From Histomonas meleagridis (lineage: Eukaryota > Parabasalia > Tritrichomonadida > Dientamoebidae), in contig WSYJ01000113.1 in the NCBI GenBank assembly GCA_020186115.1, forward strand, positions 186,001-250,000: a stretch of 64,000 nt of DNA, read 5' to 3'. The position numbers were made by a program, and so were the translations under genes. Positions within the stretch are counted from its first letter, which is position 1. Every line of letters begins with the position of its first letter. Below, one piece after another: positions 51,721 to 61,467 of the stretch. A model generated the notes under the pieces. It ran no database searches and was not told the DNA's origin. It saw nothing but the letters and a program-made list of their open reading frames with translations.

Positions 51721-52933
51721 TTTAAATAAATCCATTTTCCACGGAATTAACATTAAATATAAATATTTAATATCTTTAACATTTACATTGATTTTCTTTT
51801 GTGTTATAAGATATTTAACTAATTCTAAATTACCTGATTTTGAAGCTGACACTAAAGCTTCATTTGGTATTTGAACTTCTTCATTAAAGTATTGAACAAG
51901 AAATATATTTCCATTCTTTGCTGCTTCATTAATAAAAGAATCATCGCTTTCCATTCCTTTATCTTTGAAATATGTGAAAAGTTCATAGTTATTATGGATG
52001 ATACATTCTCTTCCAGTATATACACAAGATCTTGTGTCTAAAATTTCGTTTTCATGAACATATTGCATAATATCATAGCGATGGAATTCAATTGCTGGTA
52101 AATCTGCATATTCAAATGATGAATGATTTTGTTCACATATATGAACTATCTCTATGTTTCCTCCAGCAATTGCATATTTACCTGTATTATCTATTTTAGC
52201 ACCATTCATAAGTAAATATTTAAAACATTTAACTGATCCAAAAAATGCTGCATAATTAATTAATGCAACATTTTCTTGGTTAACGAATGAACATCGTTCA
52301 TAAAGTGATGGTTCAATTATTTGATTAAAATTAAAATTATCTCGTGATGATATTTCTTGAAGTTTTTCTTAATCATCATTTTCGCAATTTCATTTGGATT
52401 AACACCTTCTTTAATTAGTTGCTTATGAAGTTCAAAATTATTCTTTGATAGTTCTTCATATTTTTCAAAAAACCGTTTTGAATAAGGTTGAACAAGACAA
52501 TTTTTGAGCTCATCTAAAGTTTTGTATTGTGCAAAATAAAATGACATTTTGCCTTTAAGAATTTCATCACTAATAATATTTTTCTCATAGAGTTTTTCTA
52601 AAAGATAATCTGCTTCTTGCGTTGTTTTGATAAGAAGAATATGTGAAAAAATATCAAAAATATTGTAATCATTTTTAAATAATTCTTTTTCTTTTGCTTC
52701 AACTGCCTGCAAAAATTCAAAATAAATATTGAAGTCTTTCATCCTAGAAACAAAAGATGAATAAACAGAATGACAAAGACAAAATTAAAAGAAATTGGTA
52801 AATTAGTATTAAAAAGATCTAAGGTCATTTGAAGATCACTCAACTTGCTTCTTTCGTTCATGTTTAATGTGATATTTTGGAGAGTTTTTAACATATGCAA
52901 AGGTTCGTTTTCTTGGTTTCCATTGGTGATCAT
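51679..52933 (-). pseudogene. DUF3447-type ankyrin-associated protein, frameshifted (locus 4)
   Basis: Three pieces cover one protein: 52933-52739 (MITNGNQENEPLHMLKTLQN, ends in a shift), 52742-52317 (ADYLLEKLYEKNIISDEILK, ends LILIK) and, in a further frame, SSRDNFNFNQIIEPSLYERC followed by the 52209-51679 piece (MNGAKIDNTGKYAIAGGNIE, GNLELVKYLITQKKINVNVK). Domain order equals the intact gene at 15598-16761. At least two frame slips (near 52740 and 52370) make it non-functional. It leads directly into the ankyrin array at 50220-51720. Confidence 0.75.
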
Positions 52934-53569
52934 TTGATTTAATGATTTACATAAAAAGTGCTATGATTTAAATTAAGCCTCAATTTTATATAGTTTACAT
53001 TGGAAATCGTTCCGCATCAGGATACGAAATGATTAATTTTTCTTCACTGAAAATCGACCTTTTTTAATCTTATTATACATTAATTGTTGAATTATATTTA
53101 AATAATTTAACATTTTCTCGAATGCATCATATGGTAAAAATGTTTGCTTCGAAATTTCAGATTTATTTTAGCAGTATTAAAGTGCAATTAATAATATTCC
53201 AAATTTTGCATTACATTTAATATTATTTAAAATTTTGATATGAAATTTTAATGTACATTAAGATAAAGTAAAATCCCAATACAAAACAAAATTTACACGA
53301 ATTTTTCTGTGGTTTCCTTCTCAAAGCCTTTATTGATTTTCAGTAATAAAACACAAAAACGTTTTAAATTTGAAGTACCAATGTCATTTTGATGTCAAAC
53401 ACATAAAAATAAAACATGTTCTGTATAAATTAATAATAATAGCATTATATAATAATTATTCTAACCCTTATTGTGAGGTATAATTCAACACTATTTTTAA
53501 TAAATTTATGTATTTTGTCCACATAAAAACAAATAAAACACCGTGAAATAACCCTTGTAATGAAAGTTT
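52934..53569. other. Intergenic, AT-rich
   Basis: No gene or repeat recognised. Confidence 0.4.
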
Positions 53570-53677
53570 TCAAATTATATATAATATTTTGAAGCATTTG
53601 AAATTATTGGATAAGCTCCTCACCTTTTGCTTACGTTTTGAACTTTCTTTGTTTTCTATTTCTTGAGCTTTTTCCAT
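53570..53677 (-). CDS. Short basic ORF, 35 aa
   Basis: MEKAQEIENKESSKRKQKVR then SLSNNFKCFKILYII. The ATG lies in GGAATTCATTATGG, an excellent initiator context (TCATTATG), divergent from the gene at 53771. It could be a true micro-protein or the first exon of something with a donor at AAAG|GTGAGG. No family seen. Low confidence. Confidence 0.25.
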   Translation of the reverse strand: MEKAQEIENKESSKRKQKVRSLSNNFKCFKILYII

Positions 53678-53770
53678 AATGAATTCCAATGGTTGCTAAC
53701 CTACGATAGAAAAGTGCGTTTTTGACACAATTTTTTTCATTCAATTTTTTTGCCATTTATGAAATAAGAA

Positions 53771-54052
53771 ATGACTTCTTTTAAATCTGCTCACGAAGAT
53801 TATTCCAAAGCATTATTTTATATTAGTAACCCTTACTCTTCGGCTATGTGTCAGGTTCGTAACTCTGCTGTTACAGAACTTGATGAATTAAAATCCTTAT
53901 TTAATATTAAAAAGACACATAATCCTAAACATATTTCAAACACTGTTGATAGCATACGCAACATGACAACACTTTCTCTTTCATCTCATCAACATCTAAC
54001 TGAATGCAACAATTTGATTGAATCATTTTTAATATCTCATCAAAGCACTTAG
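53771..54052 (+). CDS. Small hypothetical protein, 93 aa
   Basis: MTSFKSAHEDYSKALFYISN followed by an alpha-helical, Ser-rich remainder with no recognisable domain. TCATTCAATTT lies about 35 nt upstream. Codon use is like the neighbouring core genes, and the frame sits neatly between the flanking gene ends (36 bp to the convergent Clp1 stop). I accept it as a probable gene of unknown function. Confidence 0.45.
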   Translation: MTSFKSAHEDYSKALFYISNPYSSAMCQVRNSAVTELDELKSLFNIKKTHNPKHISNTVDSIRNMTTLSLSSHQHLTECNNLIESFLISHQST

Positions 54053-54087
54053 CATAGCAAGAAAAATGTAGTAAATAAAATTTTTAT

Positions 54088-55317
54088 TTATTGACTAGCT
54101 GTCCATTTTATCAAACTTGCTATTATTGTCGAAGATGGCAAAGCAGTTCTTGCAGGCTTCAACACATTCAGCTGCCCTTCCTCTGTAAAGTTAATGACGT
54201 GTAAAAATCCCAAAGCGTTTTGTTTCCACATTTCATTTTTTGTTGAATTCCCCACCAAAGCCAAAATACAGTTTTCTAACCTAGAGCCGAAGGCTACTGG
54301 GGACGGGTTTTTAGGGTCTGGTGTTTCCATTTTCATCAATATTTGATCATGTCGATTAACCAATGGACCTAAACTAAATAACCCAACATTTTCTTTTGAT
54401 ATCAAATGGTTCGTTGGTAGTAATTCAGGTGAACCATCTCCATAAAAATATTGTTTTATCATATTATCGCGTATTACATTTTTCATTTCTTTGCTTAGAG
54501 GTATACACCCAGAAATCATTGGAAGATTTTCGATAGGAATTTGTGGGTATTTGCGTCGAATTTGATGATGTAATTTGTCATTTGCTAATACGACAATTAA
54601 TGATACTCCAAAAGATTCAATAACAGAATCAAGACTACTACTAATACACGGGGACGTAACAGATGGAAAATCGATAATTACCCCACCATCAAAACCTATT
54701 GAATTTTGCCGACGTTTTTGAATATGTATTGAAAGCTCAGCCATTTGATCTACATAAAGCTTTTGACGATCTTCTTGAATTACAGTGTTTCCAAAAAAGT
54801 ATACAAGTGGATCAGTAAAAGTAAAACCTTTGTTACTGATCAAATCAGTAACTGGCAAGGCACCAATGCAGCCTGGAGGAGAAAAAAGAGCTTGATCGGG
54901 ATCAGCGTTTACGTAAATTGGATACTTACCGGTGTTTCGCAAAATGAAATTACAGATGCTTTTGCATAGTGATGTTTTTCCAACACCTGGAACACCCACC
55001 ACACAAATGACTGGCGGAGAGTTTCGGTCAACTTCTGCTTTGACGTTTTCAAGAAATTGAGGTATTTGAAGTGGAGAAATATAGTATGAAATATATGTAC
55101 CAGATATTTTGACTTTACACCCTGTTTCAAATGAAGTTATTGGAAATGGTTGTTGTTGAAATGTAATAGGGCGGTATGGTAATTCCCAATAAAAGGAATA
55201 GGCAAGGCCATCAGAAATTTCGACTGTAACACTATCTTTAACATTCATAAGAAAGCGTAGTTCTGTGTAAGGGGGCAGTGATACGATTTCTATTTCTTCT
55301 GTTTCTGTCTTCATCAT
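54088..55317 (-). CDS. CLP1: Clp1-family polynucleotide kinase / mRNA 3'-end processing factor, 409 aa
   Basis: It has the three-part Clp1 layout: an N-terminal beta domain (about 1-95, with VSLPPYTELRFLMN), a central P-loop kinase-like domain and a C-terminal domain (from about 310). The P-loop is GVPGVGKTS (108-116), followed by PIYVNADPDQALFSPPGCIG (family: V-x-LDPGQ), VYFFGNT and GVIIDFPS as the Walker-B-like strand. Clp1 is a subunit of cleavage factor II and of tRNA-splicing complexes, and phosphorylates RNA 5' ends in many species. The P-loop lysine is present here. Length is typical. Starts at ATG 55317 (MMKTETEEIEI). Confidence 0.85.
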   Translation of the reverse strand: MMKTETEEIEIVSLPPYTELRFLMNVKDSVTVEISDGLAYSFYWELPYRPITFQQQPFPITSFETGCKVKISGTYISYYISPLQIPQFLENVKAEVDRNSPPVICVVGVPGVGKTSLCKSICNFILRNTGKYPIYVNADPDQALFSPPGCIGALPVTDLISNKGFTFTDPLVYFFGNTVIQEDRQKLYVDQMAELSIHIQKRRQNSIGFDGGVIIDFPSVTSPCISSSLDSVIESFGVSLIVVLANDKLHHQIRRKYPQIPIENLPMISGCIPLSKEMKNVIRDNMIKQYFYGDGSPELLPTNHLISKENVGLFSLGPLVNRHDQILMKMETPDPKNPSPVAFGSRLENCILALVGNSTKNEMWKQNALGFLHVINFTEEGQLNVLKPARTALPSSTIIASLIKWTASQ

Positions 55318-55580
55318 TGGGATTTGTTTTGGGCGGCCTGAAAACGTTTAATATTAATTTGGACAAATGACTTAACGTCTTCTTAAAATTTACCAAACGA
55401 TATTACGGTTAACTGCTTTGAATTCTCTATCGGCTGTCCACAAAATTTGCATTAACTCATATAATAAATTCTATGAGTATCATTCAAAAAGTAAAGAATG
55501 AAATGGATGAAGTTTGTTGGGATTTGAACAACGAAACTCAAAAATATTAAACCTAAAAACTCATATTTTATTTAATTTCT

Positions 55581-56711
55581 TCAACAAGTCATATAACAAT
55601 CAGAAAAGTCATAACTTTGTGTATTCATTTCGGCTTCTAATTTATGTACTGCTCCTCTCATAAAATACGTTGCAGATGCCAACTTGTAGATAAAGGCTGC
55701 AGGTGCCCAAAATATTGACAAAGCAACTCTTGAAGCTGTTGATAAGAATCCTTCTAATTCATTTTCTGAAATAACTGAAGTAGCAACGTAATCAGGTACA
55801 CTACTTACATCTGATACTGGATCCCACCTTTCTACTTGTGAGTACCATTTGTCTTTCATTGCTTGTAAGAATTGTGCTTTAAGTTTGTCAATATTCCGTT
55901 TTGCTGTATCTGTCCATTCAACGACTTGATCTAATTGAACATAAATTAGTTCTTCATTGACATTACTTATATTTGGAAAGTCTGAATTATCAACAGATGA
56001 TTCACTATTAAATGTAACTTTGTTGGAATGACAGTAATATGTATTTCGTTCAAGGTGGTATTTGCCGTTAGAATCTTTTACATATTCCAATTTAGTATAT
56101 GATCCTGAAACTTGGAGTGTTACTTGTGGATTATTATTTCTTATTTTTTCGTTTAACTCATAATACGCGTTGGGTTTCATGTTGTTTTGCGCTGCTTTGT
56201 AAATGCCTGTTTGACTTGCAACAACACTATTAGCAATCCAAAATGCTGCAAACACAACGCATGCTGCAACTGAAAATCCCCAATGGATTGGGCCATTTGC
56301 TAAAATTAAGGTAATACCTAATACAAGAGCAACAATCCAAAGGCACCAATGAAGTGCAGGAACTGAAGCTGGCACATCAACGATTGACTTTGTCTCATCA
56401 TCTTTAGCACTTAGATACTCTTGATGATAAATTCCAAATAAACATATCATATAAAAGAAAAAGAATATTGTGACAATTAAACCAACAATTCGATACCATT
56501 TAAAGAAGTACTTAAATACTTTGCCTACAGATGAAAATGCGGATCCAGACTTGCTACTTGAAGAATCTTCATTAATATAATCATTTTGATTTTCAATATT
56601 TTGTTCGGGATTATATGTTGGCGCACTATCAGCTGCATAGTCAGGTGTTAGATCGCCAAGAGGCATGCCGTATTCAGTTGGCTTATAATCAGTGTTGCAT
56701 TGTTCATTCAT
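55581..56711 (-). CDS. Multi-pass membrane protein, 376 aa
   Basis: An acidic, Asn/Ser-rich cytosolic N-terminus (1-70) is followed by three close membrane helices (about 76-96 IVGLIVTIFFFFYMICLFGI, 121-139 WCLWIVALVLGITLILANG, 143-164 WGFSVAACVVFAAFWIANSV). Then comes a soluble domain of about 160 residues and a fourth hydrophobic stretch near 328-350 (ALSIFWAPAAFIYKLASATY). Two Cys residues end the protein (DCYMTC). No transporter motif is seen. Similar four-helix proteins occur in trichomonad surface or vesicle sets, but I cannot name it. Confidence 0.75.
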   Translation of the reverse strand: MNEQCNTDYKPTEYGMPLGDLTPDYAADSAPTYNPEQNIENQNDYINEDSSSSKSGSAFSSVGKVFKYFFKWYRIVGLIVTIFFFFYMICLFGIYHQEYLSAKDDETKSIVDVPASVPALHWCLWIVALVLGITLILANGPIHWGFSVAACVVFAAFWIANSVVASQTGIYKAAQNNMKPNAYYELNEKIRNNNPQVTLQVSGSYTKLEYVKDSNGKYHLERNTYYCHSNKVTFNSESSVDNSDFPNISNVNEELIYVQLDQVVEWTDTAKRNIDKLKAQFLQAMKDKWYSQVERWDPVSDVSSVPDYVATSVISENELEGFLSTASRVALSIFWAPAAFIYKLASATYFMRGAVHKLEAEMNTQSYDFSDCYMTC

Positions 56712-56723
56712 ATAAAAAAATGA
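56712..56723 (-). promoter_or_regulatory. Initiator-like TCATTTTTTTAT
   Basis: It precedes the membrane-protein ATG on the minus strand, directly upstream. Confidence 0.4.
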
Positions 56724-57540
56724 AGAAACAATTGGTATTCAAAGGGGTTCTGAAATTGAACAAGAATTTCAAAAGTTAAACACCCATAGACCCTTTCAAA
56801 ACCCAGGCAACGTTTCTGAAATTAGTTAAACACCCTTTCAATTTTTGGGGAATCCCGGTTAAATGCCATGTAAAGTATTTGAATAACAGCCAGAAATTTA
56901 ACCCCATTTATGTGAATAACGTACTAAACTGCTGGGAAAAAATCGGCAGTATCGGAAAGTGATGCTTTTTTGTATTGCTTTTTCTTAAATTTTAGTTTAA
57001 AACGAGATAATTACTGTTCTTCAAAATGCGACCTGATTATCATACATTATTATGAGATTACACTTTTAATGAATATTCATTTAAAACATTTATCGAGGTG
57101 ATTACAATCTTCAGACGATCAAAATCTATTCATTTATGCACGATAAAAAAAATTGAATCGGACAATGTTTAAAGGTATGATGGAAGACCTATTGAATATA
57201 ATCCTTATCCATTCAGTTCCAGTTCATTATTTTTATTAAAAAGGCATTTTGAATGATTTTTGTTATTTTGTAGCAGATAAAAAGTGACAAAAATTGATTC
57301 GTTTATTCAAATGGAATATTCCATTCAAATCCGATTGTCACTCCACATTAATGAATAGAAAGGTGTTCAAATCAGTACACACATCTGATAATCAAATTCG
57401 TGAGTAAAAAATTTTTTTTACTGAATGCCAATTGGTCAAATTACATTCGCTATTTGCAAATAGTTGCAACTAAATTATTTTTGAACAAAAAGCCGTTTAT
57501 TGAATTTTACCATTCGATTTGGCTTTGATGTCAAATTATT
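56724..57540. other. Intergenic region with C-tract repeats
   Basis: A loosely repeated AAACACCC-x-TTTCAA occurs near 56775 and 56825 (two copies about 50 bp apart). No gene. Confidence 0.4.
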
Positions 57541-58476
57541 TTAATTGAACAATGCTTTGATTTTGGGATCAGCACTTTCATCGCCCAAGTGCTTTGATGA
57601 GTATTTGATAGCATTGATCAATTCAATTTGCTTTGGTTGATATTCAACCAATAGTGTCATTGCATCTTTAACATGAAACGTTGGCTTCACACCAAATGCA
57701 CCATTAGGAGAAATGTGATCATATATCAATGTTGCGCCTACAATGCAACGTAAACATAATCTTGTTGGTTCAGAATCAGGGTGATGATTTGTTAAAATAC
57801 TTGTACAAATATCACACACAGTGCCTAAAAGTTCTAACAATTTTGTATACCCATCTGGCTTGTCTCTATATGTTGATTGAAGCGAATTGATCACTTCGGT
57901 TAGCATCGGCGTTGGGGCGGCCCAAAAAACCGTTGACATGTTTGACTTTTCTGTCAAACCGTCCATATCTCCGTCTGAGTTATGAGAAGGCGCATTTCTC
58001 CGAAAGAATGCTAAATCATTGATAAGCTTTGGGAGCTTGATTTTAATTTCGTCCATTTTCAATATGATATCAAAGCAACTAACAAAACATTTGATTGTAA
58101 TCGGCATAGTTTCAAAACCGCCAGTTGCTTTTTCATTCGAAAGTTTAATAACAACATCAACGAGATGACAAAACTTGTTTGATATCTCTTTGGCAAAATC
58201 ATAAACTTCCATTTGTAATTTGACATTGGGAAGTATTGCATTCCATGCTGCTTCTTTGGTTTCTGGTGATGGGTTGGTAAGGGCGGTAGCAGCTTCCTTT
58301 TGACCATCATGATATTGCGAAAATCTTTCTAATATATCTGTTGAAGGAGTAAAAATTGTTTCCTGAAATTCATTATAAAGAGATTCTTCCTGCTCGGTGG
58401 TTGGCTTTGCATTTTCGAGATCAATATAAATTTCAGGAAGGGACTTTTTGCCCATAGAGCTGAACAATCCTCCCAT
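57541..58476 (-). CDS. CYRI/FAM49-family Rac-binding protein, 311 aa
   Basis: The start at ATG 58476 gives MGGLFSSM, an N-myristoylation signal as in CYRI-A/B (Gly at position 2); the longer frame begins at TTG. The body follows the DUF1394 domain: IYIDLENAKPTTEQEESLYN, QYHDGQKEAATALTNP, EAAWNAILPNVKLQ, FEIILKMDE-like FDIILKMDEIKIKLPKLIND, AFFRRN, FWAAPTPMLTEV and GATLIYDHISPNGAFGVK. CYRI proteins bind GTP-loaded Rac1 at membranes and oppose the SCAR/WAVE complex, limiting lamellipodia. A clear signal of regulated actin motility. Typical length (about 320). Confidence 0.9.
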   Translation of the reverse strand: MGGLFSSMGKKSLPEIYIDLENAKPTTEQEESLYNEFQETIFTPSTDILERFSQYHDGQKEAATALTNPSPETKEAAWNAILPNVKLQMEVYDFAKEISNKFCHLVDVVIKLSNEKATGGFETMPITIKCFVSCFDIILKMDEIKIKLPKLINDLAFFRRNAPSHNSDGDMDGLTEKSNMSTVFWAAPTPMLTEVINSLQSTYRDKPDGYTKLLELLGTVCDICTSILTNHHPDSEPTRLCLRCIVGATLIYDHISPNGAFGVKPTFHVKDAMTLLVEYQPKQIELINAIKYSSKHLGDESADPKIKALFN

Positions 58477-59256
58477 ATCCAATGTCCACAGTTGTATTCA
58501 AAAACATGAACTTTTTCATTTGCCTGAAATTCGGTTTGTTGTTACAACAAAATAAAATAACGATATTGTTTTTTCTGTGGAATATACGGTTTTGGCAAAA
58601 ATTACCATCAAAACGTGAAAGAAAATACACATAATAATCTACAATTATAATATTTAAACATTGTTAAACATTACGTTAATGTTTCTTAATTTTCTATATT
58701 TCGTGGTTTATATAATTAATGGTAATTTTTCTTGAAGATATGGGCTCGGAAAATTCATTGTATATGATTTTTAGATTCGATATATAATTAAATTGTCGTC
58801 TATATCTCGTATAAATTAAAATAAATTTTGATTAACATTAATTTCATCTTAAAGATTTTCCTGGAAAATAGAAATTTCTATATTATTAATTGTTCATTAA
58901 ATGTATTTACTTTAACGTAGACATATTTTTCCAGGCGCGATCATAATCTTGTTGAGACGCTCATTCCGAAGCATACCTCGCTCTCAACCAACAAACACAA
59001 ACACTATAATTCAATGCTTTATTTCGACTTTTTAACGATTGACAACCCGAAAAATCTCTAAAATCATTGAATTTCTTTTGGGTATAATGAAATTGAAAAG
59101 TTTACAAATCTACCTGAAATGTAATCAAAAGTGACTTCCCGAGTGTTCCGTTTGAACGCGGTTTCTTCCGTTTGGAGTTCCGTGTGTGGAAACTTGATGC
59201 ATTCCTCTGAAAAAGTGATTTTTCAATGGTGCGTTTGATGTTAAAATTTCATTTTT
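58477..59256. other. Divergent promoter region
   Basis: 780 bp between the CYRI and kinase starts. TCATTTTT at 59249-59256 abuts the kinase ATG. Nothing else seen. Confidence 0.45.
59249..59256 (+). promoter_or_regulatory. Initiator-like TCATTTTT
   Basis: It ends directly at the ATG of the kinase at 59257. Confidence 0.45.
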
Positions 59257-61431
59257 ATGGAGTGCATTTCACCAGGCACCACCATAAACCACAGCTATCA
59301 AGTCATCAAGAGGATCGGATCTGGCGTCTCAGGGACGGTGTATCAAGCGCACGATATATATTCGCAAAAAGATGTTGCAATCAAAGTTTACTCAGTTGAA
59401 CACCAGGAAACGTTCAATAACGAGATGAACGTCATCATGAACTTATACAACGACTTCATCATCCGATGCTATGGTTCATTCACAGAAGAGGGCGTTGGTG
59501 AATGTTTAGTTATGGAATATGCCGACGGCGGCTCATTACTTGACACGCTCAAAACGTTTCACTCATTACCTGAAGAAGTCGTCAAGAAGTACATAATGTC
59601 AATACTCATAGCACTCTCAGAAATTCACTCAAAGAATTACATTCACAGTGACATCAAAGCTGCGAACATACTTATCAAAGATGGAGTTCCAAAGCTAAGT
59701 GATTTCGGAGTTTCAAGTACCATCAATGATAACACATTAAAAGGTTCACCGTATTGGATGTCACCCGAAACTGTTTTAGGCCTTCCACAAACAGACAAAT
59801 CGGACATATGGTCAATTGGCGCATTAATGATTGAGTTACTCACAGGCAAACCACCATTTGCATCACATCCAACGTCAGTAGCGTTAATGTTATTACAAGG
59901 TTTGGAAGTACCTGAAATTCCGGAGCACGTATCCATTAATTGTCAATCGTTTATGATGATATGTTTGAATCCGAAAGCAGAGAATAGGCCAACAGTAAGA
60001 GAATTGTTATGTCATCAATGGCTTAATGATGACAAAGACGAATATTGTGTTAAGTTTCCAGAAGAATATTTATATGACCTTGAAAGGGATTCATATTTTA
60101 ATAATAGTTCGTTTGAACTTTCGGAATTATTTTTGAGTTCTGAGATACATCGAAATATATTTGTTGAGTTAAATGGTATTGAGATTGTTCTAAAGAAATT
60201 AAATGATGAGAGATTCATAAGTTGTGGAACATTATTATTAAAGACATTAATTTTATTTACGAATGAAATTCCATTTATTAATTTACTAAATTCATTAAAT
60301 GAAATTATATGTAAATATAAAAATAAATTAATAATTCGAATTAATATTTTGATTTTAATTGATTTATTAGTTATAAATTATAAGAAAATAAATGATGAAA
60401 TTGATTTTGATGTATATAAAGAAGTTATTCCATTTCATATTATAATTTTATATAAATATTATCATTTAAAAGAAATAGAAAAACATTTGTTCGATATTTG
60501 TTATTATGTAAAAGATTATAATAAAGATTTGATACTAAAAAATGTTTTGGAGATTGACGTAAATGTGAAAAGATCCAATGCATTGTTCGACTTTTTTACT
60601 ATAAAATTCGGTGATTACATTGATGAATCATTAATTGCCGCATTAAATATTATAAATGTTTCCGCACAAAATGGAATTATAATTCCGCAAATGATTTATA
60701 TATTTATGAATTATAATTTGTTTAATGTTTCAAATGAAATTAATGTTTTACTTATTGAAATATTTAAAAATGTTTCAAATTCAAAAATTATTATTTATAA
60801 TAAGGAAACAATTGAACAAATTTGGAATAACATTAAAAATATTAAAATGTTCGTAAATGAATTCATTAATTTCCTTAATGTAAAGTCAAATGACGTTTCA
60901 TTTCGAAATGAATTTATCAAAATTAAATGTTTCAATGAAATTTTTTCCTATTTGCAAATTAACGAAAATTTTCCAATTAATTTGTATTTAACTAATAATA
61001 AAAACGTTTTAATGGACTTAATACCAAAAGTTAACTCTTCTAATTCCAAAATTTTCTCTGATTTCTTAAATGACAATAATGGAAATATTCTAATTTTGAA
61101 ATGCTTTTCGAAAGTCTTCCATAAAATTACTTACAGCAACCACGAAACAGCCGACTTCATGTGCGGATTCCATTTGATTTTCACTGGTGACGCATCAATT
61201 TCTTGTTACTACATCACATCAAAATATTTTCGGTTATATATTCAAAACTTAACGAACAAAAGTGACACGTCAATTCTCAAATTTCATTTGTTGATAATAT
61301 TACAATTCATTTTAATAAGACCAAACACTAATACATTTACTCAACTACTTCAACCAATGCTTAAACTTAAACGACAATATAATGAACATAATAAATTAAT
61401 ATCACAAATCATATCACTCATTTGTAAATAA
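59257..61431 (+). CDS. STE-type protein kinase with helical C-terminal solenoid, 724 aa
   Basis: The kinase domain covers about residues 14-265: GSGVSGTVYQ (21-30), AIKVYS with K43, IHSDIKAANILI (catalytic D132), LSDFGVSS (148-155), GSPYWMSPETVLG and DIWSIGALMIELLTGKPPF. GSPYWM-x-PE marks the STE group (MAP3K/Cdc15/MST-like). The HRD Arg is Ser (HSD). Residues about 270-724 are Asn/Ile/Leu-rich helix pairs, an armadillo/HEAT-like solenoid, as in Cdc15/Cdc7-like septation kinases of amoebae and fungi. A role in mitotic exit or cytokinesis is possible. Base composition is much more AT-rich in the solenoid than in the kinase part. Confidence 0.85.
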   Translation: MECISPGTTINHSYQVIKRIGSGVSGTVYQAHDIYSQKDVAIKVYSVEHQETFNNEMNVIMNLYNDFIIRCYGSFTEEGVGECLVMEYADGGSLLDTLKTFHSLPEEVVKKYIMSILIALSEIHSKNYIHSDIKAANILIKDGVPKLSDFGVSSTINDNTLKGSPYWMSPETVLGLPQTDKSDIWSIGALMIELLTGKPPFASHPTSVALMLLQGLEVPEIPEHVSINCQSFMMICLNPKAENRPTVRELLCHQWLNDDKDEYCVKFPEEYLYDLERDSYFNNSSFELSELFLSSEIHRNIFVELNGIEIVLKKLNDERFISCGTLLLKTLILFTNEIPFINLLNSLNEIICKYKNKLIIRINILILIDLLVINYKKINDEIDFDVYKEVIPFHIIILYKYYHLKEIEKHLFDICYYVKDYNKDLILKNVLEIDVNVKRSNALFDFFTIKFGDYIDESLIAALNIINVSAQNGIIIPQMIYIFMNYNLFNVSNEINVLLIEIFKNVSNSKIIIYNKETIEQIWNNIKNIKMFVNEFINFLNVKSNDVSFRNEFIKIKCFNEIFSYLQINENFPINLYLTNNKNVLMDLIPKVNSSNSKIFSDFLNDNNGNILILKCFSKVFHKITYSNHETADFMCGFHLIFTGDASISCYYITSKYFRLYIQNLTNKSDTSILKFHLLIILQFILIRPNTNTFTQLLQPMLKLKRQYNEHNKLISQIISLICK

Positions 61432-61467
61432 TAAAAAATTTGTTTTTTTACACACCATTTCGTTTGT

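Noticed and set aside
55473-55550. 25-codon ORF between the Clp1 and membrane-protein genes
   Set aside because: An initiator-like TCATATAA precedes it, but the peptide has no recognisable feature and is short enough to be chance.
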